Shown one piece after another: positions 1 through 9,511 of a DNA stretch of 64,000 nt (positions are counted from its first letter, which is position 1; every line of letters begins with the position of its first letter). Origin of the DNA: Pigmentiphaga litoralis. GTDB taxonomy: Bacteria; Pseudomonadota; Gammaproteobacteria; Burkholderiales; Burkholderiaceae_B. The stretch is taken from assembly GCF_014651835.1 (NCBI RefSeq), contig NZ_BMXQ01000001.1, positions 1,626,801 to 1,690,800 of the forward strand, in the 5' to 3' direction. The notes beneath the pieces are model-generated. The model was not told where the DNA came from. It worked only from the letters and a program-made list of their open reading frames with translations, and made no database searches. Made by a program: the position numbers and the translations under genes.

Positions 1-1282
1 TCAGGCTGCGGCTTGGCGTGGAGGGTCCGACCTTGAGCCGTTCGCGGCCACGCCGCCATCCCAGGCTGAGGGGGCCGCCGCGCAGCCATTGCGGATCGAT
101 TCCCTGGGCAGCTGACAAAAACTGCAGAGTGCCGCCGTGGCTTTCCACGCGAATGTCCGCTTCGCCTGCCCATACGATGCCGGCCGCGTCGGCGGACGCC
201 GTGCCGTCGTCGGTCGAGCGGTCTCCTGCACGGTCGATCACCAGCCAGTCGCGAAACCGGCGCACGTGGACGGCTTCGTGCTGCAATACGATCTGGCGGT
301 CGCGGGCCGCGCGTTGCAGTTGCCGCTGCAGTTCCAGCAGACGCGCTTCGGACGGCATGGTCAGCCCGTGTTCGGCCAGCCAGAGCCGCAGCACCAGGGT
401 CTGCCGGGCCTCGCTCAGCTCGAGCAGCGCCGAGACCCGCACGCAGTGGTCGTACGGGGGCACGTGTTCCTGAACGGTTTCCAGGTCGGCCAGCGCCACC
501 TCGCGCAGCACCTGCGCCGACTCCGTGGCCAGCCGCGCAAAGCGTTCCAGCGTGCTGCGGTAGCCGGGCCAGGTGCGCTCGATGGCGGGCAGCACTTCTC
601 CACGCAACGCGCCGCGGGCGTAGCGGGCATCGAGGTTGGACGGATCGGTGACGGGCACGTAGTCGGGCGCCAGGGCGGGGCCGTATTCACGCAGGTATTC
701 CACGATGCGGCTGCGCGGCACCATCAGCCAGGGTCGCAGGTAGTCGATGCCGTCAAGCCGGCTTTCCGCCGCCATGCCGCCGACGCCGTCGAGCCCGGCG
801 CCCCGCAGCAGGCGCAGCATGACGGTTTCGACTTGGTCGTCCTGGTGGTGCCCGAGCAGAATGTGGCGCACACCGGCCGCGCGGGCCATGTCGCCCAACG
901 CGGCGTAGCGCGCGACGCGGGCCGCGGCTTCGATGCCCCTGCCATCAGAGGCGTCGACGGTCACCCGGGTCTGTTTGAAGGGCAGGCCCAGGCGACCGGC
1001 CAGACAGGATGCGACATGGGCCCAGTCGTCGGCTTGCGGATGCAGGCCGTGATGGACATGGAAGACATGCAAGGCCCATCCGCGATCACGCGCCGCGGAC
1101 GCCGCCAGCATTGCCAGGGCCGATGAGTCAGGCCCGCCGCTGACGGCAACCGCCAGACGATCGAGGTCCGGCGGCACCGCGTCGAGCGCCTCGTTCAGCG
1201 CCGAGACCAGCGCGTTCAAAAGGGAGGATGCACCACCGCCCTGCCCCGGTTCAGGGCTGGACGGTCTCCTTGAATCGGCCAT
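1..1282 (-). CDS. tilS: tRNA(Ile)-lysidine synthase (3' end beyond left edge)
   Basis: TilS attaches lysine to C34 of the tRNA(Ile) CAU anticodon so that it reads AUA; it is an ATP-dependent cytosolic N-type PP-loop enzyme. Translating this frame gives the PP-loop motif SGGPDSS, then [13 protein letters not shown] and [12 protein letters not shown], all typical of TilS. The frame has no stop before base 1, so the last part of the C-terminal domain lies outside the window. The start is uncertain: an ATG at 1282 overlaps the end of accA by 32 bp, and a TTG at 1219 is the alternative; neither has a convincing ribosome site. The overlap suggests co-transcription with accA. Confidence 0.9.
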   Translation of the reverse strand, partial: MADSRRPSSPEPGQGGGASSLLNALVSALNEALDAVPPDLDRLAVAVSGGPDSSALAMLAASAARDRGWALHVFHVHHGLHPQADDWAHVASCLAGRLGLPFKQTRVTVDASDGRGIEAAARVARYAALGDMARAAGVRHILLGHHQDDQVETVMLRLLRGAGLDGVGGMAAESRLDGIDYLRPWLMVPRSRIVEYLREYGPALAPDYVPVTDPSNLDARYARGALRGEVLPAIERTWPGYRSTLERFARLATESAQVLREVALADLETVQEHVPPYDHCVRVSALLELSEARQTLVLRLWLAEHGLTMPSEARLLELQRQLQRAARDRQIVLQHEAVHVRRFRDWLVIDRAGDRSTDDGTASADAAGIVWAGEADIRVESHGGTLQFLSAAQGIDPQWLRGGPLSLGWRRGRERLKVGPSTPSRSL

Positions 1283-2219
1283 AGGACATCACACGTTCGA
1301 ACCGGGTGCGGACCAGATCGGCCGGCTTGACCCCCTGGCACTGGCGCAGGCTGTCGACCAGGCCGCGGCGCAGCAACTGCGCCATCTGCTTGGGATCGCG
1401 GTGCGCGCCGCCCACGGGCTCGCTGATGATCTTGTCGATGAGGCCCAGGGCCTTGATCCGGTGCGCGGTGATGCCGAGCACTTCGGCGGCGTCGGGCGCC
1501 TTTTCCTGGCTGCGCCACAGGATCGATGCGCAGCCTTCGGGGGAGATCACCGAGTAGGTCGAGTACTGCAGCATCAGGACGACGTCGGCCACGGCGATCG
1601 CCAGCGCGCCGCCCGAGCCGCCTTCGCCGATGATGGTGCTGATGATCGGCACTTTCAGTTCCGACATCGCATAGATGTTGTGGCCGATGGCTTCGGACTG
1701 GCCGCGCGCTTCGGCATCGATGCCGGGATAGGCGCCCGGCGTGTCGACGAAGGTGAACACCGGCATGTTGAATTTTTCGGCCAGGCGCATCAGGCGCAGG
1801 GCCTTGCGATAGCCTTCGGGCTTGGGCATGCCGAAGTTGCGCATCGCGCGCTCTTTCGTGTCGCGGCCCTTCTGGTGGCCAATGATCATGCAGGGCGCGC
1901 CATTGAAGCGGGCCATGCCGCCCACAATGGACTTGTCGTCGCCGAACTGACGGTCACCGTGCAGCTCGTGGAAGTCGGTGAACAGCTCGCGGACGTAATC
2001 CAGCGTGTACGGACGCTGCGGATGGCGCGCGACGAGCGCAGTCTGCCAGGGCGTCAGCTTGGAATAGATTTCCTTGGCCAGCGTCTGGCTCTTGGTCTGG
2101 AGCCTGCTGATCTCTTCGGAAATGTCGACGGCGGAATCGGCCTGCACGAAGCGCAGTTCCTCGATCTTGCCTTCGAGTTCGGCGAGCGGTTGCTCGAATT
2201 CTAGAAATGCGTTGCGCAT
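1251..2219 (-). CDS. accA: Acetyl-CoA carboxylase carboxyltransferase subunit alpha
   Basis: AccA pairs with AccD to move the carboxyl group from carboxybiotin to acetyl-CoA, giving malonyl-CoA for fatty acid synthesis. The 322-residue product has the normal family length, starts [16 protein letters not shown], and carries [16 protein letters not shown] and the glycine-rich [11 protein letters not shown] loop of the crotonase-like carboxyltransferase fold. Its ATG overlaps the stop of the upstream glycosylase gene by one base (TGATG), and its 3' end overlaps tilS, so the three genes form a tight leftward unit. No anomalies seen. Confidence 0.97.
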   Translation of the reverse strand: MRNAFLEFEQPLAELEGKIEELRFVQADSAVDISEEISRLQTKSQTLAKEIYSKLTPWQTALVARHPQRPYTLDYVRELFTDFHELHGDRQFGDDKSIVGGMARFNGAPCMIIGHQKGRDTKERAMRNFGMPKPEGYRKALRLMRLAEKFNMPVFTFVDTPGAYPGIDAEARGQSEAIGHNIYAMSELKVPIISTIIGEGGSGGALAIAVADVVLMLQYSTYSVISPEGCASILWRSQEKAPDAAEVLGITAHRIKALGLIDKIISEPVGGAHRDPKQMAQLLRRGLVDSLRQCQGVKPADLVRTRFERVMSYGRFKETVQP

Positions 2220-2932
2220 CAGTACTCCACGGGTACGGGATCCAGGCTACGCCAGAGATACCAGGTTGCTACGGTGCACCACGGTTTCCAGGCTTGCGCA
2301 ACTTCCCGCGCCTCGAAGCGTGACACCGGTTCGCCGCTGAAATAATGCAGCGAAATAGCTCTCAGCAGGCCGGGGTCGTCCAAAGGCAGGACATCCGGCC
2401 GCCGCAGATTAAAAATCAGGAACATCTCGGCTGTCCAGCGTCCGATACCCCGGATCGCCGTCAGCTCGGTGATGACAGCTTCGTCGTCCATCTCCGCCCA
2501 CTGCTGGGGATGGACGCGCCGCTGATGGAAATGGGTCGCAAGGTCGAGCACGTATTCGGACTTGCGCTGGGACAGGCCCGCCTCGCGCAGCCCGTCCAGG
2601 CCGGCGCGCACGACGGCCGACGGCGTGACGCGCCGGTGGCAGGCGGTCACGCATTTTTCCCAGGCGACTTCGGCCGACTTGGCCGAGATCTGCTGGGCGA
2701 CGATGGCGCGCGCCAGCGTCACGAAGGGCTCGTCGCGCGTCAGCAGGTGGACTTCGGGGTGTTGCGGGATGACTTTGCGCAGGATGCGGTCGCGCTTCAT
2801 CAGGTGCGCGACGGCCGCGTCCCAATAGTCGGGCTTGCCGGGGTCGTCGGCAGGCCCGTCGTCCGCCGGCCGGTCGTCCATCACTCCACCGTCCAGCACC
2901 GGGCCGGACTCGTCTATCACGTGCGACTTCAT
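2219..2932 (-). CDS. DNA-3-methyladenine glycosylase, AlkA-like HhH-GPD family
   Basis: This is a base-excision repair glycosylase that removes alkylated bases. The 237-residue product has a helix-hairpin-helix ([12 protein letters not shown]) followed by the GPD loop with the catalytic aspartate ([10 protein letters not shown]) in the C-terminal third, as in Alk[21 protein letters not shown] is the usual first helix pair. It lacks the AlkA N-terminal beta domain and is closer to the short AlkA2/Mag1-type enzymes. I chose the ATG at 2932 ([11 protein letters not shown]); the frame stays open upstream only because it runs antisense through cysS. The first ~40 residues are acidic and look disordered. 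It is coupled to accA. Confidence 0.88.
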   Translation of the reverse strand: MKSHVIDESGPVLDGGVMDDRPADDGPADDPGKPDYWDAAVAHLMKRDRILRKVIPQHPEVHLLTRDEPFVTLARAIVAQQISAKSAEVAWEKCVTACHRRVTPSAVVRAGLDGLREAGLSQRKSEYVLDLATHFHQRRVHPQQWAEMDDEAVITELTAIRGIGRWTAEMFLIFNLRRPDVLPLDDPGLLRAISLHYFSGEPVSRFEAREVAQAWKPWCTVATWYLWRSLDPVPVEY

Positions 2933-2967
2933 AGGGAACTCGGTTCTCTGTTCTCGACCGACGGACA

Positions 2968-4356
2968 TCAGGCGCGGCGCCACACGGTGACACCACCCGG
3001 CTTGTCTTCCAGGACGATGCCCTCGGCCAGCAGCTCGGCACGCAAGCGATCGGCCTCGGCAAAATTCTTGTCTTTTTTCGCCTGGGCGCGCGCCTCGATG
3101 CGTGCTTCGATGGCCGCCGCGCCGGTATCGGCGTCGGCGCCCCCCACCTTGCCCTGCAGGAATTCGCGCGGCGACTGACCCAACAGGCCCAGCATGCCGC
3201 CCAGTGCTTTCAGCTGTCCGGCGGCACGAGCCGAGCCGGACTTGTTGGCGTCGGCCGACAGCTCGAACAGGGCAGCGACGGCTTCGGGCGTATTGAAGTC
3301 GTCGTCCATGGCCGCCTTGAAGGCCTGGCCGGTGGGGTGATCCCAATCGACGCCGGCATCATCGGGGGCGACGTTGGCGAGCGTAGTGTACAGCCGCGTC
3401 AGGGCCGATCGCGCGTCGGCCAGGTTGTCGCCCGCGTAGTTCTGCGGGCTGCGGTAGTGGCTCCGCACGATGAAGTACCGGATGACTTCGGCGTCGTAGT
3501 GTTCCAGCGTGTCGCGGATGGTAAAGAAGTTGCCCAGCGATTTGGACATCTTCTCGGCATCGACCATCAATGGGCCGCAATGCATCCAGGTATTTGCGAA
3601 CGTGCCGCCATAGGCGCCTTCGCTCTGGGCGATTTCGTTTTCGTGGTGCGGAAATTTCAGGTCAGGCCCGCCGCCGTGGATGTCCAGCGGCATGCCGAGC
3701 AGTTCCATGCTCATGGCCGAGCATTCGATATGCCAGCCCGGGCGGCCCACGCCATACGGGGATTCCCACTTGGACTCGGGCGGCTCGGCGGGCTTGGCGG
3801 CTTTCCACAACACGAAGTCGAGCGGATCGCGCTTGGCGGTGTCGACCTTGACCCGTTCGCCGGCACGCAGGTCGTCGAGTGACTTGCCCGACAGCTTGCC
3901 GTAGCCGGGAAACTGGCGAACCGCGTAATTCACGTCGCCGTCGCTGGACCGGTAGGCCAGGCCCTTGTCTTCGAGCAGGCGCACGATGTCGAGCATCTTG
4001 CCCACGTGCTTGGTCGCGCGGGGCTCGTGGTCGGGCGGCTGGACGCCCAGGGCCTTTTCGTCTTCATGCATCGCGTCGATGAAGAACTCGGTGACCTGGG
4101 TTATCGTTTTGCCGGACTCGACCGCGCGGCGGATGATCTTGTCGTCGATGTCGGTGATGTTGCGGACGTAGTTGACCTGGTAGCCGCTGGCACGCAGCCA
4201 GCGCTGCACGATGTCGAAGCTGACCAGCATGCGCGCGTGGCCCAGATGGCAGTAGTCATACACCGTCATCCCGCACACGTACATGCTTACGCACCCGGCC
4301 TGGCGAGGCTGGAACGGTTGTTTGGCACGGGCAAGCGTATTGTAGATTTGGAGCAT
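2968..4356 (-). CDS. cysS: Cysteinyl-tRNA synthetase
   Basis: CysS charges tRNA(Cys). The 462-residue product is a class I synthetase with [12 protein letters not shown] at the N terminus, the zinc cysteine in YVCGMTVYD, the HIGH-type motif HLGHAR and the KMSKS loop ([10 protein letters not shown]). The GWHIECSAM segment supplies further zinc ligands. An ATG 45 bp upstream is in frame, but the start at 4356 matches the family. A TATAAT box and a hairpin with a T-run lie in its leader (separate entries). It probably leads the alkA-accA-tilS transcript, with a 35-bp gap to the glycosylase gene. Confidence 0.97.
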   Translation of the reverse strand: MLQIYNTLARAKQPFQPRQAGCVSMYVCGMTVYDYCHLGHARMLVSFDIVQRWLRASGYQVNYVRNITDIDDKIIRRAVESGKTITQVTEFFIDAMHEDEKALGVQPPDHEPRATKHVGKMLDIVRLLEDKGLAYRSSDGDVNYAVRQFPGYGKLSGKSLDDLRAGERVKVDTAKRDPLDFVLWKAAKPAEPPESKWESPYGVGRPGWHIECSAMSMELLGMPLDIHGGGPDLKFPHHENEIAQSEGAYGGTFANTWMHCGPLMVDAEKMSKSLGNFFTIRDTLEHYDAEVIRYFIVRSHYRSPQNYAGDNLADARSALTRLYTTLANVAPDDAGVDWDHPTGQAFKAAMDDDFNTPEAVAALFELSADANKSGSARAAGQLKALGGMLGLLGQSPREFLQGKVGGADADTGAAAIEARIEARAQAKKDKNFAEADRLRAELLAEGIVLEDKPGGVTVWRRA

Positions 4357-4378
4357 GTGTGGGCGGTGCGCTAGGCTG

Positions 4379-4420
4379 AAAAACGGGAAGCCCCGGCGCA
4401 TTGAAACCTCGGCCGGGGCT
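4379..4420 (-). promoter_or_regulatory. Terminator-like hairpin in the cysS leader
   Basis: On the minus strand a perfect 9-bp stem (AGCCCCGGC with GCCGGGGCT, positions 4412-4420 and 4389-4397) is followed within a few bases by TTTTT (4383-4379). That is the form of an intrinsic terminator, but it lies upstream of cysS and downstream of the TATAAT box at 4434-4439. It could be a transcriptional attenuator or a 5' stabilising hairpin. No leader peptide or T-box was recognised. Confidence 0.45.
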
Positions 4421-4433
4421 AGAATTGCAGCAA

Positions 4434-4439
4434 ATTATA
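4434..4439 (-). promoter_or_regulatory. Candidate -10 box for cysS
   Basis: The minus strand reads TATAAT here, about 80 bp before the cysS start. No good -35 hexamer sits 16-18 bp upstream, so the promoter is only half supported. It also lies in the divergent region before the TPR gene. Confidence 0.4.
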
Positions 4440-4497
4440 TCAATCGAGCGCGCCTGTCCCGTTCCGACCGCGCGTTCACTCTTGGGCAGAACCACTT

Positions 4498-5238
4498 TTG
4501 GCACCGACAGACCTCGTTAGTCCCGCCGCGCCGACCCGTCCCACGCCGGGTGTCGGCACCCCGCTTTCCGGCATCCTGGCCGCCGCCGTGCTGGCGCTTT
4601 CCTGCCTGGGCGGCCCGTCCGCCGTGGCGCAGACCCGCGCCGCCACGCCGCCCCCGACCGTGCCGTCCGATGCCGACGTCTCGCCCTGGCTGACCAATCT
4701 GCTGGAGTCGCTCAAGCCGCGCGTCGATACCCGCCTGCCCGAGTCGTCGCGCGCCGCCACGGTCCGGCTGGAAGGCCTGCTGGCGTCCGGCAAGGCGGCC
4801 GAAGCCCTGCCCGAGATCGATGCCCGCCTGGCCAAGAGCAAGGCCGGCGAAAGCCAGGGGGAAGACGTGCAGATGCTGTTCCTGAAAGGCCGCGCGCTCA
4901 ATATCCTTGGCCGTCCGCAGGAAGCCAAGGCGGTCTACACCGACATGACGCAGCGCTTTCCGGAACTGCCCGAGCCCTGGAACAACCTGGCGGCCCTGGA
5001 AGTGGCCGATGGCCGGCTGGAGCAGGCCAAGATGGCGCTGGACGCTGCCCTGCGCAACGACCCGAACTACCCCGTCGCGCACGAGAACATGGGCGACTTG
5101 TTTATGATGATGGCCGCGCGGTCGTACAACGACGCGCTGCGCCTCGCGCCCCAGAACGCCGGGGCGCGCAACAAGGAAGCCGGCATCAAGTCGTTGCTCG
5201 AGGCAAGGACGCCGGCGCCGCAACCCCGGAACCGTTAA
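4498..5238 (+). CDS. Exported tetratricopeptide-repeat protein
   Basis: The 246-residue product has a signal-like hydrophobic stretch (LSGILAAAVLALSCLGG, ending in SAVAQ) about residues 23-45. TPR-like helices cover the rest: FLKGRALNILGRPQEAKAVY, WNNLAALEVADGRLEQAK and AHENMGDLFMMMAARSYNDA. It is probably periplasmic. The only usable start I see is TTG at 4498, since the in-frame ATGs come after the signal peptide. Its stop overlaps the ATG of the downstream periplasmic cyclophilin by one base (TAATG), so the two are translationally coupled. A scaffold or folding role beside the cyclophilins is an inference. Confidence 0.75.
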   Translation: MAPTDLVSPAAPTRPTPGVGTPLSGILAAAVLALSCLGGPSAVAQTRAATPPPTVPSDADVSPWLTNLLESLKPRVDTRLPESSRAATVRLEGLLASGKAAEALPEIDARLAKSKAGESQGEDVQMLFLKGRALNILGRPQEAKAVYTDMTQRFPELPEPWNNLAALEVADGRLEQAKMALDAALRNDPNYPVAHENMGDLFMMMAARSYNDALRLAPQNAGARNKEAGIKSLLEARTPAPQPRNR

Positions 5239-5810
5239 TGAAGACCTTCCTTACTGCTGCAGCGGTGACTCTGGCCGCCCTGGCCGCCCCTACCGGCGCC
5301 GCCCTGGCCGGCCCGCAGGTCGCGCTGACCACCAGCGCCGGCGTGGTCGTGATCGAACTGGATGACCAGAAGGCCCCCGCGACCACCGCGAACTTTCTCC
5401 ATTACGTGAATGCCGGGCACTACAACGGCACGATCTTTCACCGCGTGATCCCGAATTTCATGGTCCAGGGCGGCGGTTTCACGGCCGACATGGGCGAGAA
5501 GAAAACGCGCGAACCGATACGTAACGAAGCCTCAAATGGCTTGAAAAATGATAAGTACACGGTGAGCATGGCTCGGACATCCGATCCGCAGTCCGCGACC
5601 GCGCAGTTTTTCATCAACACTGCCGACAATGCGTTTCTGAACTACCGCGCCGCGACAGCCAGTGGCTACGGGTATGCGGTATTCGGCAAGGTGGTCCAGG
5701 GTAAGGAGGTGGTCGACAAGATCAGCGCGACCCCGACCACCACCCGGGGTCCGTATTCCGACAACCCGGTTCAACCCATCACGATCCAAAAAGCAGAGGT
5801 CCTGAAATAA
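5238..5810 (+). CDS. ppiA: Peptidyl-prolyl cis-trans isomerase, periplasmic cyclophilin
   Basis: This cyclophilin-type isomerase (190 residues) has a clear signal peptide ([20 protein letters not shown], cleaved near ALAGP). The domain follows with [13 protein letters not shown], the catalytic Arg/Phe/Gln region, and [13 protein letters not shown]. It should assist prolyl isomerisation of envelope proteins in the periplasm. It sits between the TPR gene and the cytosolic paralogue, with one-base stop/start overlaps on both sides. GTTGCA-type promoter signals were not sought inside the coupled unit. Confidence 0.93.
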   Translation: MKTFLTAAAVTLAALAAPTGAALAGPQVALTTSAGVVVIELDDQKAPATTANFLHYVNAGHYNGTIFHRVIPNFMVQGGGFTADMGEKKTREPIRNEASNGLKNDKYTVSMARTSDPQSATAQFFINTADNAFLNYRAATASGYGYAVFGKVVQGKEVVDKISATPTTTRGPYSDNPVQPITIQKAEVLK

Positions 5811-6313
5811 TGAGCACACGCGTCAATCTCACCACGAATCACGGCGTCATCGTCATCGAACTGAATGCCGACAAGGCTCCCAAGACGGTCGAGAACTTCC
5901 TGTCGTACGTCAAGGACGGTCATTACGACAACACGGTGTTCCACCGCGTGATCCCCGGCTTCATGATCCAGGGCGGCGGCTTTGAACCGGGCATGGCGCA
6001 AAAGCCGACCAAGGCCACGATCGACAATGAGGCCAACAACGGCCTGAAGAACAACGCCTACACCGTGGCAATGGCGCGCACCAACGCCCCGCACTCGGCC
6101 AGCTCGCAGTTCTTCATCAACGTCGCCAACAATGACTTCCTGAACTTCAGCGCCCCCACGCCACAAGGCTGGGGCTACGCGGTCTTCGGTGAAGTGGTCG
6201 AAGGCAAGGAAGTGGTCGACAAGATCAAGGGCGTCAAGACCGGCAGCAAGGGCGGCCACCAGGACGTGCCGTCCGAGGACGTGATCATCACGAAGGCCGA
6301 AGTCGCTGCGTAA
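5810..6313 (+). CDS. ppiB: Peptidyl-prolyl cis-trans isomerase B, cytosolic cyclophilin
   Basis: This is a second cyclophilin (167 residues) without a signal peptide: [19 protein letters not shown], then [19 protein letters not shown] and [12 protein letters not shown]. It closely resembles the preceding gene and is probably a paralogous pair partner, with one copy per compartment. Its ATG overlaps the ppiA stop by one base. A strong hairpin terminator follows 20 bp after the stop, so the TPR-ppiA-ppiB unit ends here. Confidence 0.95.
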   Translation: MSTRVNLTTNHGVIVIELNADKAPKTVENFLSYVKDGHYDNTVFHRVIPGFMIQGGGFEPGMAQKPTKATIDNEANNGLKNNAYTVAMARTNAPHSASSQFFINVANNDFLNFSAPTPQGWGYAVFGEVVEGKEVVDKIKGVKTGSKGGHQDVPSEDVIITKAEVAA

Positions 6314-6333
6314 TCAACGCGGCTGAGTCGTTC

Positions 6334-6359
6334 CATCGAGGCGCACTGGCGCCTCGATG
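6334..6359 (+). terminator. Intrinsic terminator after ppiB
   Basis: A perfect 11-bp stem (CATCGAGGCGC with GCGCCTCGATG) with the loop ACTG is followed by CGTTTC. The U-tract is short, but the position directly after ppiB and before lpxH fits a terminator. Confidence 0.7.
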
Positions 6360-6381
6360 CGTTTCAAAGCAAGGATAGTCA

Positions 6382-7197
6382 GTGCCCGGCACACCCTCCG
6401 ATACCCTTACCCCCTCTTCTTCCCTTCCCGTCCTGGACCTTCCAGGCACCGTCTGGCTGGCGTCCGACCTGCATCTGTGCGAAGAGATGCCCGCAACGCG
6501 CGAAGCCTTCCTGGCCTTCCTGGACGTGGCTGCGACCGACGCCGACAGCTTGCTGCTGGTGGGCGACGTGTTCGATGCGTGGGTCGGCGACGACATGATC
6601 GATGCCGCGCCCTCCTGGCTCGCCGAAGTCGTTGACGCCCTGCGCAGCGCCGCCGCCCGCATCCCGGTGTACCTGGGCCCCGGCAATCGCGATTTTCTGA
6701 TGGGCGAGCACCTGGCGCAGGCCACCGGCACCCATCGCCTCATGGAACCGTCGGTGGTGCACAGCGCCGCCGGACGTTTTTTGCTGTGCCACGGCGACGG
6801 CCTGTGCACCGACGACATCGGCTATCAGCAGTTTCGCGCGATGGTGCGCAACCCGGCGTGGCAGGCTCAGTTCCTGTCGCGCCCCCTGCTCGAACGGCAG
6901 GCGATTGCGCGCGACCTGCGCGCCAAGAGCGTGGCCGAAAAAAGCCGCAAGGCGGCAGACATCATGGACGTAAACGCCGATGCCGTGGCGCAGGCACTGC
7001 GCGATGCCGGCGTGACGCGGCTGGTGCATGGCCACACCCACCGGCCCGAGCGGCACGTATTCATGCTCGATGAGCACCGCGCCGAGCGCTGGGTGCTGCC
7101 CGACTGGGATCTGGACGATGCCGAGGCGCCGCGCGGTGGCTGGCTGGTCGCGGACCGGGACGGGTTTGCGTACAACGACATCGGGCTGGAAGACTGA
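6382..7197 (+). CDS. lpxH: UDP-2,3-diacylglucosamine diphosphatase
   Basis: LpxH hydrolyses UDP-2,3-diacylglucosamine to lipid X in lipid A synthesis at the inner membrane face. The 271-residue product has the calcineurin-type metallophosphoesterase motifs in order: ASDLHL, GDVFDAWVGDD, GNRDFLMG, HGDG and HGHTHRPERH. It starts at GTG (6382), with AAGGA six bases upstream. About 20 Pro/Ser/Thr-rich residues precede the usual N terminus. It stands alone after the ppiB terminator. Confidence 0.94.
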   Translation: MPGTPSDTLTPSSSLPVLDLPGTVWLASDLHLCEEMPATREAFLAFLDVAATDADSLLLVGDVFDAWVGDDMIDAAPSWLAEVVDALRSAAARIPVYLGPGNRDFLMGEHLAQATGTHRLMEPSVVHSAAGRFLLCHGDGLCTDDIGYQQFRAMVRNPAWQAQFLSRPLLERQAIARDLRAKSVAEKSRKAADIMDVNADAVAQALRDAGVTRLVHGHTHRPERHVFMLDEHRAERWVLPDWDLDDAEAPRGGWLVADRDGFAYNDIGLED

Positions 7198-7375
7198 CCC
7201 ACGGGTAACCGATTCGGCGCCCGTGACAGGCGTCGCGGCCGCGTCGAACAAACTGTTTCCGTTGCTGCATCAACAAGTCGGGCACTGCAACCTGACTGTC
7301 ATGCGGGATTCCTATGATCGCTGCACTTGGCCCACCCGCGCCGCGGGATGCCTTCATGCACCTGGAATCCCGTTC

Positions 7376-8365
7376 ATGGCACACCGTAGAGACTTCTTTC
7401 GCGTTTCCCTCGCCACCACCGCCGCCGTCGGCCTGTCGCACGTGCTGTCCGCCTGCGGCGGCGATGGCATGTCGGAGGCGAACGCGGCCACCGCACCCAA
7501 TCCCCTGACCGCCAAGCTCAAGCGCCTGACCAGCGACAGCGTGTGGACCCTGACGCGCGAGACCAAGCTGAACTTCATGGCCTACCACCCTCAGGGCCTG
7601 TGCCGCGTGGGCGATGCCTTCTATCTGTCCACGGTGGAAATCACCTCCCTGCCGACCCGGCTGGACCCGCCGACCGAATTTGACCGCACCACCGGCGCCG
7701 GCAGGGGCCACGTGCTCAAGTTCGACCTGAACGGCAATCAGCAGGGCGACCTGATCGTGGGCGAAGGCACCATCTACCACCCGGGCGGCATGGACTTTGA
7801 CGGCACCAACCTGTGGGTGCCGGCCGCCGAATACCGGCCGAACAGCCAGTCCATCCTGTACAAGGTCGACCCCACCACGCTCAAGGCCACCAAGCTGTTC
7901 ACGTACCGCGACCACATCGGTGGCCTGTCGCGCAACACCGAGCGCAATACGCTGCACGCCGTGAGCTGGGGATCGCGCCGTTTCTACCGCTTTGCCTTGG
8001 ACACCGCACAGGCGGCCAGCCCGGACGCCGCCGTGGCGCCAGCCGACCTGCGCAAGCTGAACCACGCCTTCTACATCGACTACCAGGACAACCAGTACCT
8101 GGGCGGTGACGAGATGCTGTACACGGGTCTGACGAGTTTTGCGGCGACCCCGAACAGCAACGCCTTTGCGCTCGGCGGCTTCGAGATCGTGAACCTGGAA
8201 ACCGGCCTGCCGACCCATCAGGTGCCGATCAAGCTGTACGCCCCCAGCCGCCGCCCGATGACGACGAACGCGACCTGGTTCGAAGCGACGGCGACGGGGA
8301 TCCGCGCGTACTTCGTGCCGGACGACGACACCGCGTCGATGTACGTGTACGACGTGGCGGTGTAA
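7376..8365 (+). CDS. DUF6454-type beta-propeller-like lipoprotein
   Basis: The 329-residue product starts with a twin-arginine-like signal (MAHRRDFFRVSLATTAAVG) that ends in a lipobox (LSAC), so it is probably exported folded and lipidated. The body (LNFMAYHPQGLCRVGDAFYL, GGMDFDGTNLWVPAAEYR, HAVSWGSRRFYRF) resembles the DUF6454 family, whose repeated strands suggest a propeller. No enzymatic function is known to me. I chose the ATG at 7376, which gives a proper signal; the frame also runs back into lpxH. The 178 bp before it hold nothing I recognise. Confidence 0.72.
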   Translation: MAHRRDFFRVSLATTAAVGLSHVLSACGGDGMSEANAATAPNPLTAKLKRLTSDSVWTLTRETKLNFMAYHPQGLCRVGDAFYLSTVEITSLPTRLDPPTEFDRTTGAGRGHVLKFDLNGNQQGDLIVGEGTIYHPGGMDFDGTNLWVPAAEYRPNSQSILYKVDPTTLKATKLFTYRDHIGGLSRNTERNTLHAVSWGSRRFYRFALDTAQAASPDAAVAPADLRKLNHAFYIDYQDNQYLGGDEMLYTGLTSFAATPNSNAFALGGFEIVNLETGLPTHQVPIKLYAPSRRPMTTNATWFEATATGIRAYFVPDDDTASMYVYDVAV

Positions 8366-8371
8366 GGCTGG

Positions 8372-9511
8372 CTACGCGGCTCGGGCTGACGCGGGTACGT
8401 GCAGCCAGCCGCTCATCAGGCACCGTGCGCTGCGCGACATGGACGCCCGTTCCATGATCCAGCCCGACGAGCGCCGCACCACGCTCGCGTCCACCGTCAG
8501 CACGCCTGACGCGTGGCCGATGCGAGTGGCGACGCCGGGCAGCGTGCGCGCCACTTGCGAGACCAGCGAGCCCGGCAAGGCCGCGGCCGCGGCCGTGGCG
8601 ATGGCGGCCGGACCATCCAGCGAACGCTGGGTCTGGCCGCCCGCGAACACCCGCGCCAGCACATCGACGTTGGCGCGCGGCACTTCCAGGCCCTGCCCGG
8701 TCCGATAGGCGGACGGCGCGGCAATCCAGACGATACGCAGGTCGGCCAGCAGGCGCGCCGCGGCGCGCACGCCCGCCGATGCGCCCATGCGCGCGGCCGC
8801 TTCGATGCGCACGGCGTCCAGCACGACCAGCGCCTTGGCCTGGCGGCGCAGGCTGTCGGGGAGTTCGCGGCCGGTCAAACCCAGGTCCGTGGCCCGCACG
8901 AAGGCGGTGGGCACGCCGGCATTGAGCAGGGTGGCCTGCAGGGTGCCCAGATCCGGGACGTCCAGCGTGTCCTGCGGCTGGCCGGTAGGCAGGATGCCGC
9001 CCAGGCCTTCATCCAGGTAATCCAGGCGCACATCGGCCGCCGGAAAGGCCGAGCCGTCTTCCAGGAACATGCCTTCTTCGATGACGTCGCCGTCGCGCAC
9101 GACCACGTGCGAGCGCAGGCGGCGGCCCGGGTCCTGTTGCCAGACCTGGATGACGTTGCTGCCGTCGTGCACCGGTACCAGGCCCTGCTGCACGGCGAAG
9201 GGGCCGACGCCGCCGGCCAGCGTGCCGCAGCGCGATGACCACACAATGCGTTCGGCGGTGGCGTCGATGTCACCGAACATCACGTCCACGTCGGCATCGA
9301 GCCGCACGGACTTGCCCACGACCACCACCTTGAGGGGCTCGGCCCCGTCGGCGCCGGCGCCCATCATGGGACAGGCATCGGGATGCCCGGCCAGGCGCAC
9401 CAGCAGGCGATCGCGCGCCGCGGGATCCGATGGCAGGTCGCGCTGGTTGAAGAACACCCCGTTGTTCGTGCCGCCGCGCATGACGACGGCGGGGATCTTA
9501 ACGATGGCCAT
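8372..9511 (-). CDS. PrpF-family isomerase/tautomerase
   Basis: The 379-residue product belongs to the PrpF family (diaminopimelate-epimerase-like double fold). These enzymes isomerise double bonds in tricarboxylic or keto acids, for example cis/trans-aconitates or 4-oxalomesaconate. Diagnostic N-terminal sequence is IPAVVMRGGTNNGVFF, followed by HPDACPMMGAGADGAEPLKV and SSRCGTLAGGVGPFAV. No prpB/C/D or gallate gene is nearby, so the substrate is unknown. Its start overlaps the trmJ stop by 14 bp, so it is co-transcribed with, and perhaps coupled to, a tRNA methyltransferase gene, which is an unusual partner. Confidence 0.82.
   Translation of the reverse strand: MAIVKIPAVVMRGGTNNGVFFNQRDLPSDPAARDRLLVRLAGHPDACPMMGAGADGAEPLKVVVVGKSVRLDADVDVMFGDIDATAERIVWSSRCGTLAGGVGPFAVQQGLVPVHDGSNVIQVWQQDPGRRLRSHVVVRDGDVIEEGMFLEDGSAFPAADVRLDYLDEGLGGILPTGQPQDTLDVPDLGTLQATLLNAGVPTAFVRATDLGLTGRELPDSLRRQAKALVVLDAVRIEAAARMGASAGVRAAARLLADLRIVWIAAPSAYRTGQGLEVPRANVDVLARVFAGGQTQRSLDGPAAIATAAAAALPGSLVSQVARTLPGVATRIGHASGVLTVDASVVRRSSGWIMERASMSRSARCLMSGWLHVPASARAA

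Noticed and set aside
7028-7375. Upstream extension of the DUF6454 frame into lpxH
   Set aside because: The signal peptide and lipobox fit only the ATG at 7376.
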